Positions 8,803 through 18,257 of a stretch of DNA of 64,000 bases are shown here, one piece after another. The DNA lies in NCBI GenBank assembly GCA_016713275.1, contig JADJPL010000016.1, positions 1-64,000 of the forward strand, given 5' to 3'. This DNA comes from Haliscomenobacter sp. GTDB lineage: Bacteria; Bacteroidota; Bacteroidia; Chitinophagales; Saprospiraceae. Every line of letters starts with the position of its first letter. Within the stretch, counting starts at the first letter, position 1. The translations under genes were made by a program, and so were the position numbers. The notes below the pieces were generated by a model. The model was not told the origin of the DNA and did not search any database. It saw nothing but the letters and a program-made list of their open reading frames with translations.

Positions 8803-9474
8803 CTACTGGACAGAAATTTCCTTTAAATACTGGACCGCCGTTTGGGGATTCGCGGCATAAAAATCGGCGCCGATTTCTGAGCAAAAAGCGGCGTTGACCG
8901 GCGCACCGCCAACCAGGATGCGGAGGCCGGGAAACTCTTTTTTTAGCGCATTTACCGTATCCGCCATATGCTCCATCGTCGTGGTGAGCAAGGCAGACAA
9001 GCCCACCGCGCATCCGGGGTGCTGGCGAACGGTTTCAGCGAACCGTTCGGTCTTGACGTCCTTGCCCAGGTCGATGACGTCCCAGCCATTGCCTGCGATC
9101 ATCATACCTGCCAGATTTTTCCCAATTTCGTGCAAGTCTCCAGCCACCGTACCAATGACAAACGTTCCCCGTTTTTTAGCCTCTCCCGATTGAAAAAACG
9201 GCTGCAAATGCCGCATCGCGGTGGTCATCGCTTTGGCAGAAAGCAGCATTTGGGGCACGAAGATCTGATGAGCGGCAAACTTCTCCCCTACCCGGTCCAT
9301 GCCCCGGATAAATCCTTTCTGAAGAATATCCTCAGGGGAAAAGCCCTGTTGCAAAGCGGTCAGAGTCCATTCATCCGCCCCCGGCTGTCCTTTCATCTCC
9401 GGCGGATAAGAAGCCGCTTCGTTCACTTTTCCAAACTCAATGCAGTGCGCGATTTGTTCCAGCAGATGTTCCAA
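8803..9474 (-). CDS. Corrinoid (B12-binding) methyl-carrier protein
   Basis: A 223-residue protein of the MtaC/MtbC/MetH-module type. Residues about 1-90 form the helical cap domain (FVPQMLLSAKAMTTAM). Residues about 103-223 form the Rossmann-like cobalamin domain with the lower-axial-ligand motif D113-L-H115-E-I-G118, the downstream VGLSALLTTT, and the GG of LVGGAPVN. H115 should coordinate cobalt. It shuttles methyl groups between the UroD-like methyltransferase upstream and the homocysteine methyltransferase downstream. No B12 riboswitch motif was found upstream of the operon. Confidence 0.9.
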   Translation of the reverse strand: MEHLLEQIAHCIEFGKVNEAASYPPEMKGQPGADEWTLTALQQGFSPEDILQKGFIRGMDRVGEKFAAHQIFVPQMLLSAKAMTTAMRHLQPFFQSGEAKKRGTFVIGTVAGDLHEIGKNLAGMMIAGNGWDVIDLGKDVKTERFAETVRQHPGCAVGLSALLTTTMEHMADTVNALKKEFPGLRILVGGAPVNAAFCSEIGADFYAANPQTAVQYLKEISVQ

Positions 9475-9492
9475 GGGATGGCATTTATAAGG

Positions 9493-10668
9493 TTAGGGAT
9501 AGGTTCCGAATTCGCGTCCCAGCTGACTCATGTATTCCAACCGTTCGGGAGCGGTTTTGGGGGCAACCGAACAAGCGGTGCTCAGGATGTACCCACCGCC
9601 GGGTTTGGCAATGTCCAGTCGTTTATGCACTGCGCGGGCGATGTCTTCCGGCGTTCCTTTCAGTAGTTCGTTCACTGCATCCAGGTTGCCTTTGATAAAG
9701 ACCTTGCCTTTGGTTTGGGCAATTGCTTCTTCCAACTCCACGGTGCCCAGCGGCGGCGGATCCAGGGTGTCGATGCCGTTTGTGCCGGTTTCCATCATCA
9801 GGTCCAGGCGATCGCCAATCCCTCCGCAGGTATGGGTATAGACGGGAACATCGGCTACTGCCTGAATCCCCTGGACCACCTGCTGTTCGTAGGGCAGCAC
9901 AAATTCCCTGTACAACTCCCTGGAAATAAACCCGCTGCCGGCAAAAGCGGAGGAGATCAGTACCGCATCGGCCCTGCACCTGGCTTCCAAAATGCCCAGT
10001 TCAATGGTCCCTTTGGTCAGCGCGCTCAGGCAGGCATGGGCTTTATCCGGATCCACCAGCAGTCCCATCAGGGCGTCTTCATAATTGAGCAGTTCCAGGA
10101 ACTGGGAAAACGGGCTAAACACCTCTCCATGCACCGAAACCCGGTCCCCTACTCTGTCGATCACCCGTTTCAGGGAGTCGTTGATATAAGGGGGAAAAAA
10201 GTCGTCTTTGGGCCGTTCTTCCCCAAAATCCCAGCAAAAAGGATAGGAAATACCGGAGATCTGCCAGGGCTCTACATAGTACAATCGGTCCGGATCAATT
10301 TCCTCGAACGTGGGGCATCCGGAAGACCCATCGGTTTTGAAGTAGTGCGGGTTATCGTCCGGAGGGAAAACGGTATAGTCGCCATTTTTCCAAAACAGCC
10401 ATTTTTCGCGCCCCCGGTCTTCGATGCGGTCCAGAAAGGCGCTCCATTGGGCTGGGCGTCCGTGCATGTTGACTAATATACCGTCGAACTGGTAGCGCTC
10501 CTGCATGGCGATCAGCGCCTCAGCAAACCCCTCGGTGGTGTACCAAATATCCAAAGGGTCGATGCCGCTATAGAGAAAATAATGGCCAGCGGCCAACTGG
10601 CACATCACCGGCACCCGGTCTGGAATGCCGCCTTGCATAGCGATTCGCACGCGTTCTTTTGCCGTCAT
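9493..10668 (-). CDS. Uroporphyrinogen-decarboxylase-family methyltransferase (MtaA/CmuA-like)
   Basis: A 391-residue protein, first gene of the corrinoid operon. It has the zinc motif of methyl-transferring UroD-family members: H279-x-C281 in YTHTCGG, and a later Cys in STACSVAP. True UroD enzymes lack this motif. Family members either move methyl from a corrinoid protein to a thiol or demethylate a substrate onto the corrinoid. Since homocysteine methylation is already covered by the third gene, this protein is the best candidate for the entry step that takes a methyl group from an unknown donor. That role is inferred from gene order. Confidence 0.85.
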   Translation of the reverse strand: MTAKERVRIAMQGGIPDRVPVMCQLAAGHYFLYSGIDPLDIWYTTEGFAEALIAMQERYQFDGILVNMHGRPAQWSAFLDRIEDRGREKWLFWKNGDYTVFPPDDNPHYFKTDGSSGCPTFEEIDPDRLYYVEPWQISGISYPFCWDFGEERPKDDFFPPYINDSLKRVIDRVGDRVSVHGEVFSPFSQFLELLNYEDALMGLLVDPDKAHACLSALTKGTIELGILEARCRADAVLISSAFAGSGFISRELYREFVLPYEQQVVQGIQAVADVPVYTHTCGGIGDRLDLMMETGTNGIDTLDPPPLGTVELEEAIAQTKGKVFIKGNLDAVNELLKGTPEDIARAVHKRLDIAKPGGGYILSTACSVAPKTAPERLEYMSQLGREFGTYP

Positions 10669-10837
10669 TTTTCGCTCCTTTATCGTCGAATAAAAGTAAA
10701 TGATTCACGCGGTTTGACGGGTGATGAAAGTCAGCGTGCCGGAGGGGTAGCGGAGCAGGCAGGTTGCCTATGTGAAAGGCAATACCTACTTTGCGCGGGG
10801 ATTGCGGATGTAATCCCATAAGGAAACGATCCAAGGC
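10669..10837. promoter_or_regulatory. Divergent promoter region, possible structured leader
   Basis: This 169-base gap separates the corrinoid operon (minus) from the MFS transporter (plus) and must hold both promoters. On the plus strand it has GGGATT paired with AATCCC (10798-10817, eight-base loop) and a GTTGCC/GGCAAT stem near 10763-10783, so the transporter leader may fold. I compared it by eye with cobalamin and SAM riboswitches and did not find their conserved boxes. Confidence 0.4.
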
Positions 10838-11996
10838 ATGTACCACAAAAAGCTGATTTTTGCTACTTCCTGTTTGGGGCTTCTCCTGTTCGGCATTGGC
10901 GCGTTGACGCTGGGGTCTCTGGCGCCCGAGCTGAAGGTCAAATACGGAATGGACGACCTTGAGGCCGGCGCGTTGTTCTCTATTTTCCCCATTGGCATTC
11001 TGGCGGGATCGTTGGTTTTTGGCCCAGTTTCCGACCGGTATGGGTACCGGTTTGTTCTGTTGGGCTCCGCTATGTTTTTGGCGGCGGGATTTGCCGGACT
11101 GGCATACGCCACCGGGATGAGCTGGCTCACCATAAGCATCCTTTTGATTGGAGCAGGAGGCGGGGCCATCAATGGGGCAACGACGGCGGTTGTTTCCGAT
11201 ACCAGCGATCCCGAAGAACGCGGGGCGAGGCTCAGCCTCCCTGAGCGTGTCCTTTGGCGTAGGCGCCCTGGGGATGCCCTTGCTGATTGGCGCTTTACAA
11301 CACGTGCTCGATTACGAGACCGTTGTTTTTGCGGTTTCCGGGTTGGCTTTTCTTACCGGGCTGACGTATCTCTTCATTCGCTTTCCCGAGCCCAAACAAG
11401 CTCAGGGGTTCCCTATATCCAAAGTGCCCGGATTAATCAAAGATCCGCTCTTGCTCCTTATCGGAGGCTTCCTGTTTTTCCAAAGCGCTTTTGAAGCCAT
11501 CATCAACAACTGGACGACGACCTATCTCGGGGTTCGGGTTGCCGCAAACGAGCGCCAGGCGCTTATGGGCTTATCCATCTATGTCCTCGGGATGACGCTG
11601 ATGCGGCTGGCCACAGGCAGCATCCTGCGCAAGATTTCGCCAAAAATTATTCTGCATGCGTCTCTCGGGTTCGTGTTGGCAGGCGTGCTGACCATGCAAC
11701 TGGCGTCCAGCCTGGCGGTTTCCATTTTCGGGCTTTTTGTGCTGGGATTGGGGCTGGCGGGCGGGTTCCCCATCATGTTTGGCTTTGTCGGAGGGCGCTT
11801 CACCGAGCTTTCGGGAACTGCCTTCAGCCTCGTTATTGTTGCAGCCCTCATCGGGAATATGCTGATCAACTACCTGATGGGCGCCATCGCTCAATCCGCT
11901 GGAGTAGTCTATCTCACCTGGGTTGCCGCCGCCGAATGGGTCGCCATGACCCTGCTGGTATGGGCGATCGGGAAGCGGTTAGAAAAGATGGCATGA
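10838..11996 (+). CDS. MFS transporter (frameshifted)
   Basis: About 386 residues after joining two frames. The first part has the MFS loop motif GPVSDRYGYR between segments 2 and 3. The second part, from SVSFGVGALGMP onward, supplies the remaining segments. The break is explained by one extra C in the CCC run at 11239-11241: removing it gives EERGARLSLLSVSF without interruption. About twelve transmembrane segments result, with a short cytoplasmic loop in the middle (FPEPKQAQ). It resembles sugar/fucose-permease-like MFS proteins. Its divergent position suggests it may import the substrate used by the methyl-transfer operon; this is inference. Confidence 0.8.
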
Positions 11997-12225
11997 GTAT
12001 ACAGGTAGGTAGAGCGAATTAGAAAAGGGCGTATCTATTCTCTTTTACAGATGCCAAATTCCCTTATATTCCGGAGATTGTTAACCTAAACCCCAATTGG
12101 ATGATGATTTCTTCCATTTGTCCAGGAGGTTCATTATTTAATCAGTCCTTCATTGTAAAACGAATATCGCATTAAATTGGTTTTCCGGTGCGATTTATTC
12201 ACTTGGCTTGTCCCCCTTGCTCTGT
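11997..12225. other. Intergenic region, no gene seen
   Basis: AT-rich sequence between the MFS gene and hairpin element copy 1. No coding sequence, RNA gene or terminator could be recognised. Confidence 0.4.
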
Positions 12226-12383
12226 GGGACCTGTCTCAAAAGACCACTCTTTGCCACCGGCATGAAATTTTATTTTCTTTTTTCAATTCAAATAAAAAAT
12301 TGCTCTGCAATTTTTTATTTGAATTGAAAAAAGAAAATATTTTTTGGCTGCCAGGGGCGAAAACGGTCTTTTGAGACAGCCCC
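12226..12383. mobile_element. MITE-like palindromic element, copy 1
   Basis: A 158-base non-coding element bounded by imperfect terminal inverted repeats of the form GGGGCTGTCTCAAAAGACC. Its centre is a roughly 32-base perfect hairpin (stem from ATTTTCTTTTTTCAATTC inward, three-base loop TCT). It is inverted relative to the copies at 33862-34018 and 53634-53759. It encodes no transposase. The ends resemble insertion-sequence termini, so it is probably mobilised in trans. No clear target-site duplication is visible. Confidence 0.75.
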
Positions 12384-12403
12384 ATAAGCGCAGCACCCCT
12401 ACC

Positions 12404-13441
12404 CTACTTATAGAAGTAGTACAACCGGGTCAGCCATTTGGCAGTGTCGGGCTCATTGCCGGGGTCCGTCACGTATTCCTCGATCACCGGCATATCCAGC
12501 GCTTGTTCCTTTTTATGCGATTTGATCCATTGGTCCATGGCCTCGTGTGCCGGGACAATTTTCTCGTACGCGCCGTAGTAATCGATCACCAGTGCGCCAG
12601 GAAGCACCTTCAACAAACCGCCCGGGGTTTTCACTTCCTCCGAAGGCTGGCCTGCGGGCAGCGGGGCGAGCGGAAATCCGGCGGCCATGTCGGTGGTTTG
12701 GTTCTCCATATCCCAGGAAAAATAAAACCCGCAAGGACCGCCGGCAGGAGTCTGGCCGTCGGATTGGAGCTTCTCCATGGTTTTTTGAAAAGCGGCGCCA
12801 AAAAAAGCCGTCATTTCGGCCATAGGCAGTTGCTTTCGGACCGCAGCGAATTTCAAACCGCCCATTTCATACGTCCTTACGGTAAGATCTTCGTTGGAGG
12901 CGGGCAAGGATTCCACCCATGTTTTGAGGTTGGAAAGGCCTTCTTCGTAATCTCTGGTAATAGCCCCTTTCATTCCCATGACCAGGGCCATGCCGCGGAA
13001 CAAAAACGGCATATCGCGGTCGCCTTCCAGGCCCCAGGTCACGTTGGTTTGGTTCTCGCCGGCCGGTTCAAAGGACCAGGTATCGTAGGAATAGCCCTCC
13101 CAACTGCTCAACTGGATCCGGCCCTTGAGGCGCTTGCCGGGTTCGGCTTCCAGAACCTCCATCGTTCCGTTGCCCATCTTTTTGCTTTCCCAGCTGTAGC
13201 TGGCGCCTACGCCGGAGGTTTTTTCTCCATACGTCAGTTTCATGTTCGGATCTTTCTGGTGCCAGGGAGACCATTTGCCCCAGGTCTTGAATTCATCGAC
13301 TTGCTGGTAAACCGCCATCGGGCCTGCCTTCATGGTTAAAGACCGGCTAACGTCCATGCGCTTTGGCCCTATCAGGCAAAGCAGGAGGTACATTCCAGCC
13401 AGAACGGCCACGGCAATAAGAATCATTTTGAGCGTTGCCAT
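12404..13441 (-). CDS. SRPBCC domain fused to GyrI-like effector-binding domain
   Basis: A 345-residue protein. Residues 1-25 form an N-terminal membrane anchor. Residues about 30-185 are an SRPBCC/polyketide-cyclase-like domain (VSRSLTMKAGPMAVYQQV, WSPWH). Residues about 190-345 are a GyrI/AraC-effector-binding-like small-molecule domain (YEMGGLKFAAVRKQLP, LVIDYYGAYEKI). Both folds bind hydrophobic ligands, so a membrane-tethered ligand-binding role is likely, but no substrate can be named. This two-domain arrangement recurs in Bacteroidota. A good TTTG/TAnnTTTG promoter lies upstream. Confidence 0.8.
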   Translation of the reverse strand: MATLKMILIAVAVLAGMYLLLCLIGPKRMDVSRSLTMKAGPMAVYQQVDEFKTWGKWSPWHQKDPNMKLTYGEKTSGVGASYSWESKKMGNGTMEVLEAEPGKRLKGRIQLSSWEGYSYDTWSFEPAGENQTNVTWGLEGDRDMPFLFRGMALVMGMKGAITRDYEEGLSNLKTWVESLPASNEDLTVRTYEMGGLKFAAVRKQLPMAEMTAFFGAAFQKTMEKLQSDGQTPAGGPCGFYFSWDMENQTTDMAAGFPLAPLPAGQPSEEVKTPGGLLKVLPGALVIDYYGAYEKIVPAHEAMDQWIKSHKKEQALDMPVIEEYVTDPGNEPDTAKWLTRLYYFYK

Positions 13442-13482
13442 AATTTTGGTTTTAAGATGTTTTAAAAAACGGCATTTCGGTT

Positions 13483-13512
13483 CAAAGATAAAACATTTTG
13501 TTTAATTACAAA
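13483..13512 (-). promoter_or_regulatory. Bacteroidota-type promoter of the SRPBCC-GyrI gene
   Basis: On the minus strand TTTG (13509-13512) and TATCTTTG (13483-13490) are separated by 18 bases. This matches the -33 TTTG and -7 TAnnTTTG boxes of the Bacteroidota primary sigma factor. Transcription would start about 35 bases before the start codon at 13441. Confidence 0.6.
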
Positions 13513-13652
13513 GCCATTTGAAAAAATCCATCGAAAAATTCATTTGGTCTGTTCCTGCCCTCTGTTCGCCGATAATTCCCGTAGCCTCATACTAACCCTC
13601 CCGGAATTATCGTCCATCTTCCAGGGCGTTACAAAAGGCGCTCAGCAAAACG

Positions 13653-15015
13653 ATGAAACCAACCAACAAACTGCTCATCCTGCTCCTCGTACTGGCGGCA
13701 GGGGCCGGGGTATTTTTTTACCGCGGCCGGATTTTCAACCCATCCCCGCTCCGGCTCGGCGAGCGCTTTCCCTTTGCCATGGTGGAATTTTACGGGGATA
13801 CCACCTTGCTGCTCCAATTGAGCAATAACCTGAACACGGCCGTCAACCCCTCGGGAGCAGCCGTTCCACTAAGCGACCAGACCCTGCTTTTTTTCATGGG
13901 CGACAGTATTTCTTCCTTCTACCTTTACCGGAAGGAAGATGGCCGGCAGATCCGGTACGAGATGGCGGATGGCAAACTGAGGATCAACGGCCAGTTGAGC
14001 GCGCTTTCTGTCGACAGCACAGAAACATCCGCCCGCACCCTGAAATCCATGAACGAAGACTCGGTCCAGAACCTGCGCCTGGTCGTTATCCAGGAAAACA
14101 TTCGGGAATCGGTCTACCCCGATCTGTTCCGGCTGGCCAAGATCAACCCACGCATCAGTTTTATCGGAGAGTCCTTTGGCGACCTGTCGGGCAAGGATTC
14201 CATTCTTTTGCAAGGGCTTTGGAAACCCACTCTCCCCGGCATAGTCATTGCGGAGGATACTGATTTGCCGTTTCTCGATTTGCGGGAGACGCACACCTTG
14301 TTTCTGAACAAAGAAGACTCCGTGCTCGCGCCTTCTTTTTTCAATGCGATGAAAACCCTTCCCGATAATGGAAAATTATGGCTCGACGGGTTTGAAGAAG
14401 ACGAAATAAAAGCCATTATTCAGGAAACCCACCCGCGGGAAATCGCCGTGGTCAATACCGAAATCTACAACCCCGCCACGCTGACTTCCTGGACCGGGAT
14501 TCAATCGCTGGTGGTGGAAGACACGCTGTCCGACCTCGCGCCGTTGAGTCAACTCGGCGAACTGGAATGGCTAAGCGCGCCGGTAAGCAAAGGCGCCAAA
14601 GGAATCGATGGGGTAAAAAACCTAAGGTTTTTGCAAGTAAAAGCCGGGAGCGGGGAACTGGATGTCCTGCTAAAAAACAACCCTAACCTGGAATACCTCC
14701 ACTTCCGCCAAGATAGCCTGGAGGCGCTTCCAGACCTGAGGCCGCTGTCCAGGCTCGCAGGGCTCACGATTCCGAAGCCGGAAGGCGCCGATTTAGGGCA
14801 ACTCAAGGGAGTTAAAAGCCCTGAAATACCTCGGGGCGCCAGCCCAGGATTCCTTGATCCAAACCCTGGAACCTTACTGCCCGGAATGCCTGGTTTATGG
14901 GCAGGGGTACGATTTTTGGGGGTCCTGCCTGGGATCCGGGTGGTTGTTGTTGATTTTCCCGCTGATCTGGGTTTTTCTTCGGGTAAATTCTATCTTGAAG
15001 GCGCAAAAACAGTAA
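13653..15015 (+). CDS. Leucine-rich-repeat membrane protein (frameshifted near 3' end)
   Basis: About 453 residues. An N-terminal membrane segment (residues 6-24) precedes a large extracytoplasmic region. From about residue 270 there are irregular leucine-rich repeats (LTSWTGIQSLVVEDTLSDL, LEYLHFRQDSLEALPDL). The original frame becomes nonsense after LGQLKG. Removing one G from the GGG at 14807-14809 continues the repeats as ELKALKYLGAPAQDSL and ends with a C-terminal membrane helix (WLLLIFPLIWVFLRV) and stop at 15013-15015. The protein is thus anchored at both ends. It sits just upstream of a CPBP protease, suggesting a two-gene unit. The function is unknown. Confidence 0.7.
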
Positions 15016-15022
15016 CATTAGA

Positions 15023-15658
15023 ATGGCACTTCCTTCTGCATTTATGAAACGGCATTCCGGCTTGCTGGAAGCCGCCGGCATTGCAATCGTCCTGGCCGGC
15101 TTCGGGTTTCTATCCCAGCGGGCGTTTTACGGGGCTTTGCTCCTGCTTGCCGTATCGGCATGGGCGTTAAGCCGGCATATAGGCAACCGGGAGGAAACCC
15201 TGGCTTTTTTCGGGCTATCGGCCCAAACCCGCCGCTTGCCCTGGTGGATCGGGGCGGGGCTAGCCACCGGAGGGATGGCCTGGATCAGCTTTTACGTCGT
15301 CCCAGGAAGAGAAATTCCAATGCCCGGACTGGGTTGGTTTGCCCTGAGCGCCGCCGGCATTGGCCTTGCAGAAGAAGTGGTATACCGGGGCTTTTTATAC
15401 AGCCTGGTTAAACGCTATGGCCACATTCTGGCCATAGCGTTTACCGCCGTCGCTCACACCGGCTACAAACTGGCCTTGCTGTCGCCCTACCAGTCGGTGC
15501 ATCTCTTTTCTGTACTCCAATGGACCCTCTTCGCCGGCATCGTGCTGGGAGGCTTGCGCGCGCTCAGCGGAAGTACCTGGCCCGCCATCCTCAATCACGT
15601 CGTGTTCGACGTGCTGGTATACGGGAACGCCGCCAAAGGCCCGGAATGGGTGTGGTGA
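15023..15658 (+). CDS. CPBP family intramembrane glutamic endopeptidase
   Basis: A 211-residue membrane protein with about six hydrophobic segments and the CPBP/Rce1 motifs: EEVVYRG near residues 114-120, then a His in VAHTGYK and NHVVFD near residues 192-197. These form the active site of the family, which cleaves or processes membrane substrates. A second in-frame ATG at 15044 (MKRHSG) is an equally likely start. It begins seven bases after the corrected stop of the LRR protein. A 35-bp hairpin starts five bases after its stop. Confidence 0.85.
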   Translation: MALPSAFMKRHSGLLEAAGIAIVLAGFGFLSQRAFYGALLLLAVSAWALSRHIGNREETLAFFGLSAQTRRLPWWIGAGLATGGMAWISFYVVPGREIPMPGLGWFALSAAGIGLAEEVVYRGFLYSLVKRYGHILAIAFTAVAHTGYKLALLSPYQSVHLFSVLQWTLFAGIVLGGLRALSGSTWPAILNHVVFDVLVYGNAAKGPEWVW

Positions 15659-15740
15659 ATAGAAGATGTAAAGGACGTAAAAGATGTAGAGGATGTAGGG
15701 TTTACATCCTCTACATCTTTTACGTCCTCTACATCCTTAT
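15659..15740. terminator. Long hairpin built from 9-bp GATGTAGAG-type repeats
   Basis: Arms 15663-15697 and 15703-15737 pair at 33 of 35 positions around the loop GGGTT. Each arm is made of GATGTAGAG-like units running in the direction of the gene it follows. The element fills the whole gap between two convergent stop codons, so it could end transcription from both sides. Confidence 0.7.
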
Positions 15741-16815
15741 CTACCGTCTCTTATACGTGAGCGTTTTCCCTGTCCCGCTGATCAGGGAAATCTGGAGGGT
15801 TTTGCTATCTGAAAAAACGATTTCGTAGCAAAGTTCGTCCTGTCCAAAGATTTTGAAGCAGGAGAACCACCTGCAGGGGCGCAATCATCGGGGCATTTCG
15901 GGTAGTACTGGAAGCGGAAAGCGCCCAGGGTTTCGCCGTCGTAATTGTCGTAATACATGCTGTTTTTGATCGCAATGCCGGATTTGGGATCATCGGCAGA
16001 CACCCAGTCGCCTTCCATTTTTTTGACCTTTTTAGCGTCGGCAGGGGTAAGGAAGGGATCATCATGGTTGACCAGGTTGTATTCCCCATCCGCCCGGACG
16101 TTGTTTCCAAAGCCGCAGGAGGGAGAATCGCCTTCCAGGGTACTCACCGACACCATATTGCCGGTAAACACCAATTCGAGCTTGCAGGCGCCGCCGAATT
16201 CGGAAGTCTCATACTCAAACTGGTTATAGCCGGTCATTTTGGCTATCCCTTCCATGACTCCCTGGTTAAAGGCAGGTCCAGAGCCAACTACGGACAACGC
16301 AAACCGGATGGATTCGCTGTTCACCACGCTTATATTCAACTCCCCGGAGCCGGCCTCATTAGGTAGTTCATAACTATAGGTTCCTGCAAAAGGAACGATT
16401 TCGGTGGGGATTTCTTCCTCCATTTCGGATGCGATCGCCAGCATTTCGACTTCATCCAGCACCGATTTAGCCATTTCGCCCAGTTTGGGGTCGTTTTCAA
16501 AAGGCTTAGCCGCCTGGATGATGGCTTGCTGCAAATCGAACCGGACTTGTGGTTCGGCAAAAGACCCGTTGAGCAATACGCTGTCGCGAAGCAGGTAAAT
16601 CCAACCCACCACGTGGTCTTCTCCTTTTTCGTAGGTTTTGGCAAATTGCTCTAACAGGGCTTGGGGATTTTCCAGAAAGGCATCTTTCACGGCGATGGCT
16701 TCCGCCACGCAGGCATTGGACGAACATTCGATAAATGTAGCCCAAGGGCCGGCCTCCTTTTTACAGGACAGCGAGCCAAAGGCCATGACGATTAAAACAA
16801 AGCATGAATTCTCAT
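15741..16815 (-). CDS. Lipoprotein of unknown function (two frameshifts)
   Basis: About 357 residues after two one-base corrections. Adding one base at the AAAA run 16794-16797 restores the start MRIHALFLIVMAFGSLSC, a typical lipoprotein signal with its Cys. Adding one base at the GGGG run 15876-15879 replaces a ragged end by a coherent C-terminus (FKIFGQDELCYEIVFSDS to KTLTYKRR). The uncorrected middle frame spans 15782-16786. The N-terminal part is helical; the second half has a beta-rich region (GTYSYELPNEAG, NISVVNSESIRF). No family is recognised. It is presumably exported and outer-membrane anchored. Confidence 0.65.
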
Positions 16816-16952
16816 GGATTCAGGATTTAATGGGTGAAAAATCACCACGAAATACGGAATATCCTCCTGGATTATCAAGCTTTTATTAGGAACTTTGGAC
16901 TATCTATTTCCCTAACCCGGAATTCGCACAAAACACTTTAAAACAAAGCATT

Positions 16953-18242
16953 ATGCTTTTCGACTTCCTGCACCCCACCGAAAAGGTGGCAGAGATCCTG
17001 AAACGGATCTATACCTTTGGTATGACCACTACCTCCGGTGGCAACATTTCCATGAAAGACGACGAAGGGACTATTTGGATCACTCCCAGTGCAGTCGACA
17101 AAGGGAGTCTCAGCGCTGCGGACATCGTCCGGATCGACCCCAACGGCGAGGTCAGGGGGCTCCATCCGCCTTCTTCCGAACTGCCCTTTCACCTGGCCAT
17201 TTACAAAGTCCGGCCAGACATCCGGGGCATTATCCACGCGCATTCCCCCATTCTGGTGTCCTTCAGCATTATCCAGAAGGTTCCAAATACCCGGATCATC
17301 CCTCAGGCATATGAGCTGTGCGGCAAAACCGGGTACGCCCCATACGAACTCCCCGGAAGCGAAGCCCTCGGCTTATCGATTGCCCATGAATTTGAAAAAG
17401 GAATCAACGCCGTGATCATGGAAAACCACGGCACCGTCGTCGGCGGCCATAGTCTGCAAGAGGCATTTGCCCGCTTTGAAACGCTGGAATTTTGCGCCAA
17501 AACAGAAGCGCAGGCCACCGCCATCGGCGCCGTCCAGGAACTCAGCGAAGAGCAAATAACCGTTTTTCAGAACCGGACCCATATCCAATGGCCGGAATTT
17601 GACCCGCTCCAACCCACGGAAAACGAACTGAAGATCCGCGGCGAATTGGTGCGCATCATGCAGCGGGCCTACCGGCAAGAACTGATTATCAGCACCTTTG
17701 GTACCTTTTCGGCTCGGCTGGGCGAGGACGCGTTCATCATCACCCCAACGGATTTTGACCGATACTACATTCGCCGGGAAGACCTGGTGCTCGTCCGAAA
17801 CGGCCAGAAAGAAAAAGGCAAATGGCCCAGCAAAGCCACGGAAGTGCACCGCCAGATCTATCAGGATCACCCCGATATCCATTGTATTATCTTTGCGCAA
17901 TCCCCCTATGCCACCGCCTACGCCGTGGCCCGAAAAGAAGTGGACACGCGAACGATCCCGGAAAGTTACATCCTCCTGCGGGAACTCCCACTGATTCCGT
18001 ATGGAAGCCAATATCACGACGGCAAAACGCTTTCGGCAGCTATTTCTTCCACAACGCCCATCTTGCTGATCGAAAACGACTCGGTCCTCGTCACCGGCAA
18101 CTCCATTCTGTCTACCTTCGACCGGCTGGAGGTAGCCGAATTCAGCGCCCGGTCCCTTACGCTGGCCAGGCAAATGGGCGAATTACAACCCATTGACGAC
18201 CAGCGAATCTCGGAGTTAAAAGAGCGGTTCCATTTGGGGTAA
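16953..18242 (+). CDS. Tandem class II aldolase/adducin protein with degenerate second domain
   Basis: A 429-residue protein with two class II aldolase domains. Domain 1 (about 1-205) has the complete signature: TSGGNIS phosphate site, SSELPFH with the catalytic Glu, the metal pair in HAHSP, and the third His in MENHG. Domain 2 (about 220-425) aligns over its length (ISTFGTFSARLG, ATEVHRQIY), but the metal pair is replaced by FAQSP and the third ligand by IENDS. Domain 2 is therefore probably inactive and structural or regulatory. Family members cleave fuculose- or rhamnulose-1-phosphate or epimerise ribulose-5-phosphate. The adjacent FucR-like regulator fits deoxysugar use. Confidence 0.8.
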   Translation: MLFDFLHPTEKVAEILKRIYTFGMTTTSGGNISMKDDEGTIWITPSAVDKGSLSAADIVRIDPNGEVRGLHPPSSELPFHLAIYKVRPDIRGIIHAHSPILVSFSIIQKVPNTRIIPQAYELCGKTGYAPYELPGSEALGLSIAHEFEKGINAVIMENHGTVVGGHSLQEAFARFETLEFCAKTEAQATAIGAVQELSEEQITVFQNRTHIQWPEFDPLQPTENELKIRGELVRIMQRAYRQELIISTFGTFSARLGEDAFIITPTDFDRYYIRREDLVLVRNGQKEKGKWPSKATEVHRQIYQDHPDIHCIIFAQSPYATAYAVARKEVDTRTIPESYILLRELPLIPYGSQYHDGKTLSAAISSTTPILLIENDSVLVTGNSILSTFDRLEVAEFSARSLTLARQMGELQPIDDQRISELKERFHLG

Positions 18243-18257
18243 GTAACCTATTCCGCC

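Noticed and set aside
10669..10837. Cobalamin riboswitch or group II intron fragment upstream of the corrinoid operon
   Set aside because: The conserved B12 box and intron domain V signatures are not present by eye.
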